A stretch of 25,080 nucleotides of DNA. Origin: GCA-2684655 sp051278165. Lineage in GTDB: Bacteria; Planctomycetota; UBA1135; UBA2386. The notes under the pieces are model-generated. The model searched no databases and was not told the DNA's origin. It saw nothing but the letters and a program-made list of their open reading frames with translations. The position numbers and the translations under genes were made by a program. Positions 7,700 through 15,319 of this stretch are shown here, piece after piece. The first letter of the stretch is position 1; every line of letters begins with the position of its first letter. The DNA is taken from positions 1 through 25,080 of the forward strand of contig JBNMNW010000050.1 in the NCBI GenBank assembly GCA_051278165.1, read 5' to 3'.

Positions 7700-7828
7700 C
7701 TACCATCCGAGGAGCAGCATCCGACTATCACGCGCTGGAGCCGCTTCAGATGCGTCGACGATAGCGCGGGACTCAGCCTCTACCGACACGAGCGCGCGCC
7801 GCCGAACGCTGGGGGCAACACGACTACG
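7700..7828. other. Intergenic stretch before the DUF202 gene
   Basis: No gene or clear promoter is recognised. Together with 7487-7699 it makes a 342-base interval between cls and the DUF202 gene; apart from the repeat and the remnant noted above I see nothing in it. Confidence 0.3.
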
Positions 7829-8167
7829 ATGACCGCACAACAACAGACGTTCGAGAACGAAGCCATCCTCGTGGCCGAAGCACAACTGCTGCTCGCAGAG
7901 AAGCGCACTTCGTTGGCTGCGATTCGCACCGGCATCGCCTTGACCGCGATTCCCCTGTCGATCGTCAGCGCCTTGATCGCCACATCGAAGCTGTATGACG
8001 CGTCCACTATGGCGCACTTGCTCATACCCGTTTTGCTAGCCTGCGTGCTGCTGCTCGCCCTCGGGCTCTACCTGATGATCCGAGCTGTGATTCGAATCCA
8101 CAGATACGACCGGATGCTGCGCCTGTTGCAGACGAAGAACGACCGCATGGCCGAGCTGCTGAGGTAG
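7829..8167 (+). CDS. Small DUF202 (YidH-type) membrane protein
   Basis: A 112-residue protein with a short polar N terminus, the stretch LLLAEKRTSLAAIRTGIALT (about 20-40) that matches the L-A-x-E-R-T-x-L-A-x-x-R-T signature of DUF202 proteins, and two membrane segments (about 34-56 and 62-88) followed by a basic cytosolic tail. The family's function is unestablished; in other bacteria members occur as small inner-membrane proteins, sometimes near transporters. The ATG at 7829 lacks a good Shine-Dalgarno. The gene is convergent with the antiporter gene, the two stops being only 22 bases apart. Confidence 0.75.
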   Translation: MTAQQQTFENEAILVAEAQLLLAEKRTSLAAIRTGIALTAIPLSIVSALIATSKLYDASTMAHLLIPVLLACVLLLALGLYLMIRAVIRIHRYDRMLRLLQTKNDRMAELLR

Positions 8168-8189
8168 TTGAGTGACTCGCTGGCGCTGC

Positions 8190-9518
8190 TCATTTGCCAT
8201 CGGCCTGATTCGCTGGCGGCTGCACGTGCATGCGAATACGAACGGGTAGTTCGGGCGCCGATCCACATTCAGGGCTCGATGGTTGCGTCGATCGAATGCT
8301 ATCGACCCAGCGGCTGTAGCGTGTCGCCAACGGCGACGCGGTCAGACCATGGACGAGGATGCTGGCGGCGACGGTCAAGGTGGCTATTTGGAACAGCTGC
8401 TCGTGATGAGGGATGGCCTCGGCTTCTGCCACCAGTAGCGCAAATAGAATCGTTGCCAGGCCGCGCGGGCCAAACCAGCCGAGAAACAGAACGCTCTTGA
8501 GGCGCAATCCTGTGCCCACCAAGGATAGAGCAACCGGCACCATGCGGATGATTGTCAGACTCAACGCGATGTAGACGCCCGTTTGCCAGTCGAGAGCCTG
8601 CAAAGCCGGCGGCAACATGACGGCGCCAAACACCAAGAAGGCGATCAGCGCGAGCAGTTGCCCTTCGTCTTCGGCAAACTCTTGCAGGTGCTCGCAGACC
8701 GACTCCGAGGTGTTGCCGATGACGAGGCCAGCGACGAACGCCGCGATGAAGCCGTTGCCGCCGATCAGTTCCGCGACGCCAAACGCGCCAAGTGCGATCG
8801 CGACTCCGGCGAAGTGCTGGTAGGCACGACTGATGCCATTGCTGTCAACGGCGCGTTGCACCAGCCAACCAGCCGGTCCCGCCACTAGTAGGCCAGCCAC
8901 TGGACCGAGCCCGATCTGCGCCGCGGCAAACGCCAGGCCACTCTCGGTACCGTGCGCCGCGACCAAGACTTCATGGTTGCCGCTCATGACAATGGCCGCG
9001 GTAAGCAGCACCGTGACAATCGGCACGGCGATGCCGTCGTTCAGGCCACTCTCAACGTTGAGTGCCTGTCGTATCCGGACCGGCACGCGCTCGCTACTGA
9101 CGACGACTTGTCCGAGGGCGGCATCGGTCGGCGCAAGAACTGCCGCGAGCAAGGCGAGTTCGGACCACGACATCGACGGAAAGAACGGCTGAGCAAGCAG
9201 CACACCGGCCCCAATGGTTAGCGGCATGCCGATCAACAGCAGGCGGACAGGCAGTTGGTAGCCCTGCCGCAACTCACGCATGCGAATGCGCGATGCATCC
9301 GTGAACAGCACGAGCACCAACGTCACCTCGATGATGACGTGGGTCGTTGCTCCATCGATGCGCAGATCAATCCAGCCGAAACACATCGGGCCGGCGAGCA
9401 GCCCGATGGCCGAGAACAGCATCGGTGCCGTCAGCGGGCTGCTCTCGATGCGCCGCGAGATCAGTCCGAAGACGAACACGCACAACGCAACGATTACTAA
9501 GGACGTCGGTTCGATCAT
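8190..9518 (-). CDS. CPA1-type cation/proton antiporter (NhaP-like)
   Basis: An inner-membrane antiporter exchanging Na+ or K+ for H+, used for pH and salt homeostasis. The 442-residue protein has about 11-12 hydrophobic segments. Diagnostic sites are FTDASR (72-77), LAPTDAALG (128-136, with the transport Asp at 132) and NVESGLNDG (154-162, with the Asn-Asp pair 160-161), plus GWFGPRGL in the C-terminal half; together these are the CPA1/NhaP pattern. After residue ~400 a short polar tail of about 40 residues follows, with no TrkA-C or cyclic-nucleotide domain. ATG 9518 is followed at once by the first membrane segment, supporting the start. Ion preference (Na+ or K+) cannot be told from sequence alone. 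Confidence 0.9.
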   Translation of the reverse strand: MIEPTSLVIVALCVFVFGLISRRIESSPLTAPMLFSAIGLLAGPMCFGWIDLRIDGATTHVIIEVTLVLVLFTDASRIRMRELRQGYQLPVRLLLIGMPLTIGAGVLLAQPFFPSMSWSELALLAAVLAPTDAALGQVVVSSERVPVRIRQALNVESGLNDGIAVPIVTVLLTAAIVMSGNHEVLVAAHGTESGLAFAAAQIGLGPVAGLLVAGPAGWLVQRAVDSNGISRAYQHFAGVAIALGAFGVAELIGGNGFIAAFVAGLVIGNTSESVCEHLQEFAEDEGQLLALIAFLVFGAVMLPPALQALDWQTGVYIALSLTIIRMVPVALSLVGTGLRLKSVLFLGWFGPRGLATILFALLVAEAEAIPHHEQLFQIATLTVAASILVHGLTASPLATRYSRWVDSIRSTQPSSPECGSAPELPVRIRMHVQPPANQADGK

Positions 9519-9590
9519 GGTTCGTCTCGGTTGCCGGGCGCTACTTGGAGCGACGGGCGGTAGCTACGAGAGTTCGGGGGCCTGCCGCAG

Positions 9591-9612
9591 GTCATGCAGT
9601 GTGGGTCATGCA
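9591..9612 (-). promoter_or_regulatory. Short direct repeat upstream of the antiporter gene
   Basis: GTCATGCA occurs at 9591-9598 and again at 9605-9612, spaced 14 bases centre to centre, 73-94 bases upstream of the antiporter start. The spacing would allow tandem binding of a regulator, but two 8-mers can also arise by chance. A CCTG-CCG-CAGG mini-hairpin adjoins it. Confidence 0.2.
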
Positions 9613-9765
9613 AGACCACCTGCCCCCGCAAGCTTCGAAAGCCACGCTCCCAACGTCTCGCCAACCTACCCGCTACACGGCTTCGCCCGCTGGCATTCCG
9701 GCCGAAACCCCGCCAACCGAACCGGCCGCTTCCTGACAGCGACCATGCCGCCGCGACCTGAGTAT

Positions 9766-10491
9766 CTAGCGCGTCCCCAGGTGTGGCTCACAGGTCACCG
9801 TGGTGCCTTCCTCCAAGTCACCCGTCCAGCGAATCGGACTGTAGAGCGACACGCTGAATCGTTTGGCGCGACCGTCTTCCGCAGGCAGCTCGGTGGCCTC
9901 GATTTGCCAAAGGATATAGGCGGCTTCGGCAAACGCCCCGCTCTGGATCTGGTCTTCGAACAGCCGGTTGAGGATCGCATTGTCGGGTAGCCCCGCCGCG
10001 ATACAGCGGACCAGCAGGCTCTCGGGCAACGATGGCGTAGGCGTCTCACAACAGTGCTCCGTCAGCCAGTCTGCCGCCGCTTCATTGAGGCTGCTCAAGA
10101 CCGCCTCGATGCGATGGATTTCGGGAACCGGAGTCTGGTCGTGTGACTGGTTGAGCATCGTGTGCACGTTGAAAATGCGCTCGTGACAATCGAGCTCCGC
10201 ATACTCTTCCCAGCACGGTTCCTTGGTCATCTCCTCGCCGAGATTCGCCTTCTTGCCGGCGGTCAGTTCGTCGCGAAACAAGAAGTCCAACAGCGCGGCT
10301 CCGGCCTCATGATCCTCAAGATCCTGCAGCGCCATGACCGCGTAGCTCTTCAGTTCGGAGGCCTCAATGGCAGCCGCATCTTCAAACTTGAGGTGCACTA
10401 GTAGCGCGCGGATCTGGTCGTCGGGCCACGCGTTCGGCAATTCAGCAACGGTCGCGACGGTTGTGACGATTAGCTCAAAGCTGGGCAACAT
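9766..10491 (-). CDS. Unrecognised acidic, probably cytosolic protein
   Basis: A 241-residue protein from ATG 10491; an in-frame GTG at 10509 would add six residues. It has no signal peptide or membrane segment. It is rich in Glu, Asp and Ala with predicted helices, for example around EASELKSYAVMALQDLEDH, and has six cysteines including a CC pair at about 148-149. I recognise no domain. A coding assignment is supported by length, high GC at third positions and protein-like composition, and no competing frame looks better. It lies 247 bases upstream of the antiporter gene on the same strand, too far to show an operon, and is divergent from the DUF481 gene. Function unknown. Confidence 0.72.
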   Translation of the reverse strand: MLPSFELIVTTVATVAELPNAWPDDQIRALLVHLKFEDAAAIEASELKSYAVMALQDLEDHEAGAALLDFLFRDELTAGKKANLGEEMTKEPCWEEYAELDCHERIFNVHTMLNQSHDQTPVPEIHRIEAVLSSLNEAAADWLTEHCCETPTPSLPESLLVRCIAAGLPDNAILNRLFEDQIQSGAFAEAAYILWQIEATELPAEDGRAKRFSVSLYSPIRWTGDLEEGTTVTCEPHLGTR

Positions 10492-10567
10492 GCGCGCAAC
10501 AATAAGCACACCGCGGGGAATGCATCTCGTCTAACTGACATTCGGTAATGAGCTCAGTAGATCTTCA

Positions 10568-10596
10568 AGCATCCGACCGCGAGGTTGCCGGATGCT
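10568..10596. promoter_or_regulatory. Inverted repeat in a divergent intergenic region
   Basis: AGCATCCG (10568-10575) and CGGATGCT (10589-10596) are perfect inverted repeats with a 13-base spacer. They lie between the divergent starts at 10491 and 10717, a position expected for a shared operator. No regulator gene is adjacent, so the assignment is tentative. Confidence 0.3.
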
Positions 10597-10716
10597 GCCA
10601 GACCTGCCATCAAGAAGTGGTCACCGCGATTGCGCGACCATCGGCACTGGCTACGCTGCTGGCGAAACCGCGCCAGCCCCCACATTACCCTGCCCACCGC
10701 TCGTCACATCGCCCCT

Positions 10717-11820
10717 ATGAGAACCGCGTTGGTGGCATTGTGCGCCCTCAGCATGCTCGGGTGCGTTGCTCCGCAGCCGCGCCCGGCGACCACGAACACC
10801 ACCTTTGTGGCTCCGCAGGGTCCTGCGGGAGAGCTCCCAGACGATGGCGCTGACTGGGTCCGGCTGACCTCGGGCGAATGGCTGAAGGGCAAAGTGCTGG
10901 GGTTGCGGCGCAACCAACTGCAGTTCAAGAGCGCGGTTTTGAAAGAGGCCACGATTCCGTGGTCGAAGGTCGCCGAACTGCACTCCCGTCGGACCGTGAC
11001 GATTCTGCTCGACGGCCGCGAGCCGGCGTCTGGCGTGCTAAGCGTTCGTGGCGAGCAAGCAGAGCTCGACGGTGCCAGCAAACAGGTCTTCGATCGCCGC
11101 GACCTGCTGATCGTGTTGCCGGGTCAGGACCAGAGCACCGACTGTTGGTCAGGCAAACTGAGCTGGTCACTGACCAAAGCCAGCGGCAACACGTCGCGCC
11201 TGGAAAGTTCGCTGCTCGGCAAACTCAGCTGCGAGACCGCGAACACCCGCGGCGAAGCGAACTACACAGGAACGCAGAGCGAGGCCAACAGCATCAAGAC
11301 GTCTGATCAGACGCGCGCCGATGGACGCTATGACGTGTTCGTTTCAGATCGTTTATTCCTGACCCCGCTGTCGTTCGAATACTTCCGCGACCCGTTCCAA
11401 AACATCGAGCAGCGGATCACGCCTTCGGCCGGTCTTGGCTACGAGTTCTTCCAGCGTGGCGGCGTCGAGTTGAACATCAACCTCAGCGCCGGCTGGCAGC
11501 GCACGGAGCTGGTCTCACTACAGCCGGGGCGATCGAACGCCACCGAGGAAGCAACTGGCGTGTTCGGCACCCAGTTGGACTGGGATCTGAGCGACTCAGT
11601 CGACCTCGAGTTCCAGTATGAGATCCAGGCGAACATCGAGCGCGTCACGGACTACAACCACAAGATGAGAGCAACGGTCTCGGTGGACCTGTGGGACAAC
11701 CTCGACCTCGATGTCAGCGCCTTCTGGAACCGCACATCCGAGCCCGAGCAGCTGGCTTCCGGGGCCATGCCGGATCCCGACGACTACCGCCTCACGATCG
11801 GTCTCGGTTGGTCGTTTTAG
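10717..11820 (+). CDS. DUF481 (YdiY-like) outer-membrane protein
   Basis: The 367-residue product starts at ATG 10717 with a signal peptide ending SMLGC, a possible lipobox with Cys at 16; the longer frame upstream (to 10585) is arginine/histidine-rich and not signal-like. Residues 45-130 form a small beta domain with the 'GEWLKGKVLGL ... LQFKSAVL ... IPWSKVAEL' pattern seen before DUF481 barrels. Residues 145-367 are alternating amphipathic strands ending GLGWSF with a terminal Phe. DUF481 includes E. coli YdiY, described as a salt-induced outer-membrane protein; substrate and role are unestablished. The region between the two parts carries Cys residues near 144 and 175. It is divergent from the unrecognised gene on its left. 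Confidence 0.82.
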   Translation: MRTALVALCALSMLGCVAPQPRPATTNTTFVAPQGPAGELPDDGADWVRLTSGEWLKGKVLGLRRNQLQFKSAVLKEATIPWSKVAELHSRRTVTILLDGREPASGVLSVRGEQAELDGASKQVFDRRDLLIVLPGQDQSTDCWSGKLSWSLTKASGNTSRLESSLLGKLSCETANTRGEANYTGTQSEANSIKTSDQTRADGRYDVFVSDRLFLTPLSFEYFRDPFQNIEQRITPSAGLGYEFFQRGGVELNINLSAGWQRTELVSLQPGRSNATEEATGVFGTQLDWDLSDSVDLEFQYEIQANIERVTDYNHKMRATVSVDLWDNLDLDVSAFWNRTSEPEQLASGAMPDPDDYRLTIGLGWSF

Positions 11821-11935
11821 ATCTGACGTCGTGACGCGATCGAGCGACCCAACAGGCTGCCGACCGTAGCAGAGCGTTCACGCGGCGGGCCCTGATCTTC
11901 ACCACCGGCCGTGCATCCACGACCTGTCGGCTGGC

Positions 11936-11953
11936 GTGGTGCTCCGGCACCAC
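11936..11953 (+). terminator. Compact stem-loop after the DUF481 gene
   Basis: GTGGTGC (11936-11942), loop TCCG, GCACCAC (11947-11953): a perfect 7-bp stem with a four-base loop. It lies 115 bases after one stop and 52 bases before the next start, so it may be a terminator or a leader structure of the cotransporter gene. No T-tract follows. Confidence 0.25.
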
Positions 11954-12005
11954 CTACAAAGAACGGCGTCTACTTCCGCGTCGACCGCGCGAGCGGCAAT
12001 CCGTC

Positions 12006-14603
12006 ATGACGTCCGCCAGCCCTTCATCTGCCGCATCGCCCTTATCTGCCGCATCGAACGAGCGCCCGGGTCGACTCGGCATGTTCGCCGGCGTGTTCAC
12101 ACCGAGCATCCTGACGATCCTCGGCATCATCCTGTTCCTGCGCGTCGGCTTCGTCGTCGGCAGTGCCGGTCTGGGCAAGGCACTGGTGATCATCGCGATC
12201 GCCAACGCGATCTCGGTATTGACGAGTATCTCGCTGTCGGCGATCGCAACCAGCCTGCGCGTCAAGGCCGGTGGCGACTACTACGTCATCTCGCGCACGC
12301 TTGGCCCGGCGTTCGGTGGCGCCTTGGGCGTCGTGCTGTTCCTGTCGCAGGCGGTGTCAATCGCGTTCTATGCGATCGGTTTTGGCGAGGCGACCGCGGC
12401 GCTGGTGCCCGACGCGCAGAGCTGGCTGCCGCAGGTGATTGCTGCTTCCGCCGTCGCGGTGCTGTTCGTGCTCGCCTGGGCGGGTTCGGACTGGGCGACA
12501 CGTTTTCAGTATGTCGTGATGGCCGTGCTGTTCGCAGCGATCGTATCGTTCTTCGTCGGTGGCTTCGGCGCGTTCTCGGGTGAGCGGCTCGCGGAATCAT
12601 GGGTCGGTAGCGACGAGATCCCGTTCTGGGTGATCTTCGCGATCTTCTTCCCGGCGGTCACTGGTTTCACGCAGGGCGTCAGCATGTCTGGCGATCTGAA
12701 GGACGCCGGTCGCAGCATTCCACGCGGCACCTTCTTGGCGGTCGGCATCTCGGCGGTCGTCTACGTCGCCGTTGCGTTCGTGTTCGCCGGAGCCATGCCG
12801 CTCGATGAGTTGTCGAGTGACTACAGTGCGATGCGCAAAGTGTCGTGGCTCGCTTGGCTCGCCGACGCCGGGGTGATCGCAGCCACGTTATCGTCGGCAC
12901 TGGCATCGTTCCTCGGGGCGCCGCGCATCCTGCAGTCGATGGCCAAGGACAAGATCCTGCCTGGCCTGAGCTTCTTCGCCAAGGGCGCCGGCGCATCCGA
13001 CAACCCGCGGCGTGCCGTGCTGCTGGCCGGGGTGATTGCCTTCGGGGTTATCGCGATCGGCAACCTGAACCTGATCGCGTCGATCGTGTCGATGTTCTTC
13101 CTGATCTCGTACGGACTGCTCAACTACGCGACGTTCTACGAGGTCCGCGGTCGCAGCATCTACTTCCGGCCGCGCTTCCGGTTTTTCCACAAGAACCTGT
13201 CGCTGCTGGGAGCGCTGGTCTGCCTGGTGGTCATGTTCCTGCTTGAGCCAATCGCGGCGGCGGCGGCGATCGGCTGGCTGTGGTTGACGTACTGGTTCCT
13301 GAAGCGAACCGTCAAGCACGAACGCTGGGCCGACAGCAGCCGCTCGATGCGCTTCCAGAGCGTGCGCAACCACCTGATCGCAATCGATGCAGACCAGGAA
13401 GGACTGCGCGACTGGCGACCGGTGCTGTTGGCGTTCTCGTCGAACCCCGAGCGGCGCGAACGCTTGCTGCGCTTCGCCAAGTGGCTAGAAGGCGAGAGCG
13501 GTCTATGCATCGCCGTGCAGTTGCTCGAGGGCTCGGGAGCGGAGGTCCGCCGACTGAAGCCGCAGGTCGAGGCCGAACTGCAGCGCGACATCCGCTCGCG
13601 CAAGATCCAGGCCTTCCCGCTGGTCATTGCGGTGCCCGACCTAGCGACGTCGTTGCCGGTGTTGCTGCAGAGCATCGGCCTCGGCCCCATCCGAGCCAAT
13701 ACCGTGCTGCTCAACTGGTTCGACGGACCACAGGGACCAGCTGGCGAAACCGACATGCGCAGCTACGCGCGCTACCTACAGACGGCGCTCGCGTGCGGCT
13801 ACAACGTCGTGGTGCTCAAGGCGACAACCGAGGAATACGCGTCGATCGCCGCGCTGCCCGCCGAGCAGCGGCGCATCGACGTGCTCTACCTCGGCGACGC
13901 AACTAGCCGCCTGATACTGCTGTTCGCGTATCTGATGACGCGCACCGAGACCTGGGCGCGAGCCAAGATCCGGGTGCTGACGCCCGCCATCGAGGGCCAG
14001 GACACTGCCACCACCCGAGCCGAACTAGCGCAACTGCTTGACGAAGTGCGCATCGAGGCCAGCATCGACCTGCTACCGGCAGCGACCCTGACGGCGACGG
14101 CCGAAGCGGCCCGCGGCGCGGCAACCGTGCTGTTGCCGTTCCACTTCCGCAAGGAACAGATCGTCGGACCGTTCCGCGAACAGAACCTGACCGACATGCT
14201 CGACCAGTTGCCGATGACGGCGTTCGTACTGGCGGCCCAGGAAGTCGTTCTCGATGCCGATCCAGAAGAGGGAGTGCACGGTGAAATCGCCGACGCGCTC
14301 GACGAAGCCGAGCGCACTAGAAAGAGTGCGGCACGGGTCGAGCGCAGTGCGGCAGGTGCGCTAGATCTGCTAGCAGCCAGCCGTTCAGCCGTCGACCACG
14401 CCATTGCCGAGGGCGTCGAGGGCAACGAGCTGGCGAAGCTGCAGAAGGAGTTGCTCGCGGCAGAACAGGCGGCGCAGCGCTCGGCGCGACGGGTCGCTGG
14501 CACCAAGGTCAAGGCGGAAGCCGCCGAGAGCGAGGCGCGCAAGTTGACCGGCGAACCGCGGGCCGAAAAGGAAGCTGAGTCCGAGGATCCGCCGACGAGC
14601 TAA
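12006..14603 (+). CDS. SLC12-type cation-chloride cotransporter with coiled-coil tail
   Basis: An 865-residue inner-membrane transporter of the APC superfamily. Residues 27-430 give about 12 hydrophobic segments. Diagnostic for the cation-chloride cotransporter family are GIILFLRVGFVVG (40-52), GGDYYVISRTLGP (89-101), FFPAVTG (214-220) followed by MSGDLKD (227-233), and GAPRILQSMAKDKILPGL (304-321). LSSALAS (295-301) keeps the paired serines of the Na+ site of animal NKCC proteins, and Y122 in FYAIGF matches the K+-site tyrosine. Residues 440-745 correspond to the SLC12 cytosolic domain, starting with RDWRPVLLAF (468-477). Residues ~755-865 are Ala/Glu/Arg-rich and likely coiled coil, an addition not typical of the family. 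It probably couples Na+ and/or K+ to Cl- movement; direction and stoichiometry are unproven. No clear Shine-Dalgarno precedes ATG 12006. Confidence 0.88.
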   Translation: MTSASPSSAASPLSAASNERPGRLGMFAGVFTPSILTILGIILFLRVGFVVGSAGLGKALVIIAIANAISVLTSISLSAIATSLRVKAGGDYYVISRTLGPAFGGALGVVLFLSQAVSIAFYAIGFGEATAALVPDAQSWLPQVIAASAVAVLFVLAWAGSDWATRFQYVVMAVLFAAIVSFFVGGFGAFSGERLAESWVGSDEIPFWVIFAIFFPAVTGFTQGVSMSGDLKDAGRSIPRGTFLAVGISAVVYVAVAFVFAGAMPLDELSSDYSAMRKVSWLAWLADAGVIAATLSSALASFLGAPRILQSMAKDKILPGLSFFAKGAGASDNPRRAVLLAGVIAFGVIAIGNLNLIASIVSMFFLISYGLLNYATFYEVRGRSIYFRPRFRFFHKNLSLLGALVCLVVMFLLEPIAAAAAIGWLWLTYWFLKRTVKHERWADSSRSMRFQSVRNHLIAIDADQEGLRDWRPVLLAFSSNPERRERLLRFAKWLEGESGLCIAVQLLEGSGAEVRRLKPQVEAELQRDIRSRKIQAFPLVIAVPDLATSLPVLLQSIGLGPIRANTVLLNWFDGPQGPAGETDMRSYARYLQTALACGYNVVVLKATTEEYASIAALPAEQRRIDVLYLGDATSRLILLFAYLMTRTETWARAKIRVLTPAIEGQDTATTRAELAQLLDEVRIEASIDLLPAATLTATAEAARGAATVLLPFHFRKEQIVGPFREQNLTDMLDQLPMTAFVLAAQEVVLDADPEEGVHGEIADALDEAERTRKSAARVERSAAGALDLLAASRSAVDHAIAEGVEGNELAKLQKELLAAEQAAQRSARRVAGTKVKAEAAESEARKLTGEPRAEKEAESEDPPTS

Positions 14604-14713
14604 ACCGCTTACGAGGCGTTGCTCGCCGGCGAAGAGATGCCGTGCCGCGGGCCACCGATGGTAGAGGCCGCCCTGGGTTGTATTACCGACTGCCGTGGCC
14701 CAAATCGCCGGCT

Positions 14714-14974
14714 GTGTCTTCGACCTCAACAGCCGCTTCACATTCCCTGCCAACCCTCGCGCTGCTGCCTGGGCTCGGCGCCGACGCGCGGCTATTCGAA
14801 GACCTTCGGCCGCACGCACCTGCGTTCGTGACCCCGGACTGGCCGGCGCCGCTGCAACGCGAGAGCCTGCACGACTACGCGGCCCGCTGCCAACTAATCA
14901 TGTGCCCTGGCCGATGGCGGACCAAACTTAGAGATGCTGCTCAGGGTCTCTCTAGGTCCATCAGAAGACGCTAG
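14714..14974 (+). pseudogene. Truncated alpha/beta-hydrolase N-terminal fragment
   Basis: From a GTG at 14714 the frame reads a short polar lead and then LALLPGLGADARLFEDL, continuing to VTPDWPAPLQRESLHDYAAR. That is the first strand, oxyanion-loop region and following helix of an alpha/beta hydrolase. At about 14890 the homology stops: the next residues do not resemble the family, the nucleophile elbow (G-x-S-x-G) is absent, and the frame ends at 14974. An intact member would be about 200-280 residues. A deletion or rearrangement probably removed the rest; I found no continuation downstream. Its start is uncertain. Confidence 0.6.
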
Positions 14975-15169
14975 TCCGTCGCCGCCGCGAGAACCGGGAG
15001 CTGGTGAGCGTGTGCTACAGGCGACGGGAATGGCCTGACAACTCCTGGCGCGCAAGACGCGATACCGACGGTCGGTCCGCGCCAGGCCGTCGCCTCAGAG
15101 CAAGGACTGAAATCGGGACGCAGTGACCCCAACGCCTGCCAAGTACCGAGAACCGGCCGGTTTTCGCTA
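14975..15169. other. Intergenic stretch with a 12-bp palindrome
   Basis: No supportable gene. AACCGGCCGGTT at 15151-15162 is a perfect self-complementary 12-mer, a possible protein-binding site upstream of the secreted PKD-protein gene. Confidence 0.3.
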
Positions 15170-15260
15170 CGGCAAATATGATTCAAGAGTCTTCAGAGTT
15201 AAGACTTACACCCACCCATAATAATTGCACAGATCATTAGAAATTCGCTACTCTTCTCGG
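15170..15260 (+). promoter_or_regulatory. AT-rich promoter region of the PKD-protein gene
   Basis: This is clearly more AT-rich than the rest of the window. Candidate elements are TTGCAC (15225-15230) with TACTCT (15249-15254) at 18-base spacing, and a CATAAT hexamer at 15217-15222. AGTCTT (15188-15193) and AAGACT (15201-15206) form an inverted repeat just upstream. The exact transcription start cannot be fixed by eye. Confidence 0.35.
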
Positions 15261-15319
15261 GCCTCGCGCGATGGCGTGCGGCAACTCTCGTCTCAAAACC
15301 TGTTCTTAGGAAACACCCC

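Noticed and set aside
14971..15186. A 71-codon minus-strand frame in the gap before the PKD-protein gene
   Set aside because: It crosses the 12-bp palindrome, has no domain or signal features and no supporting start context.
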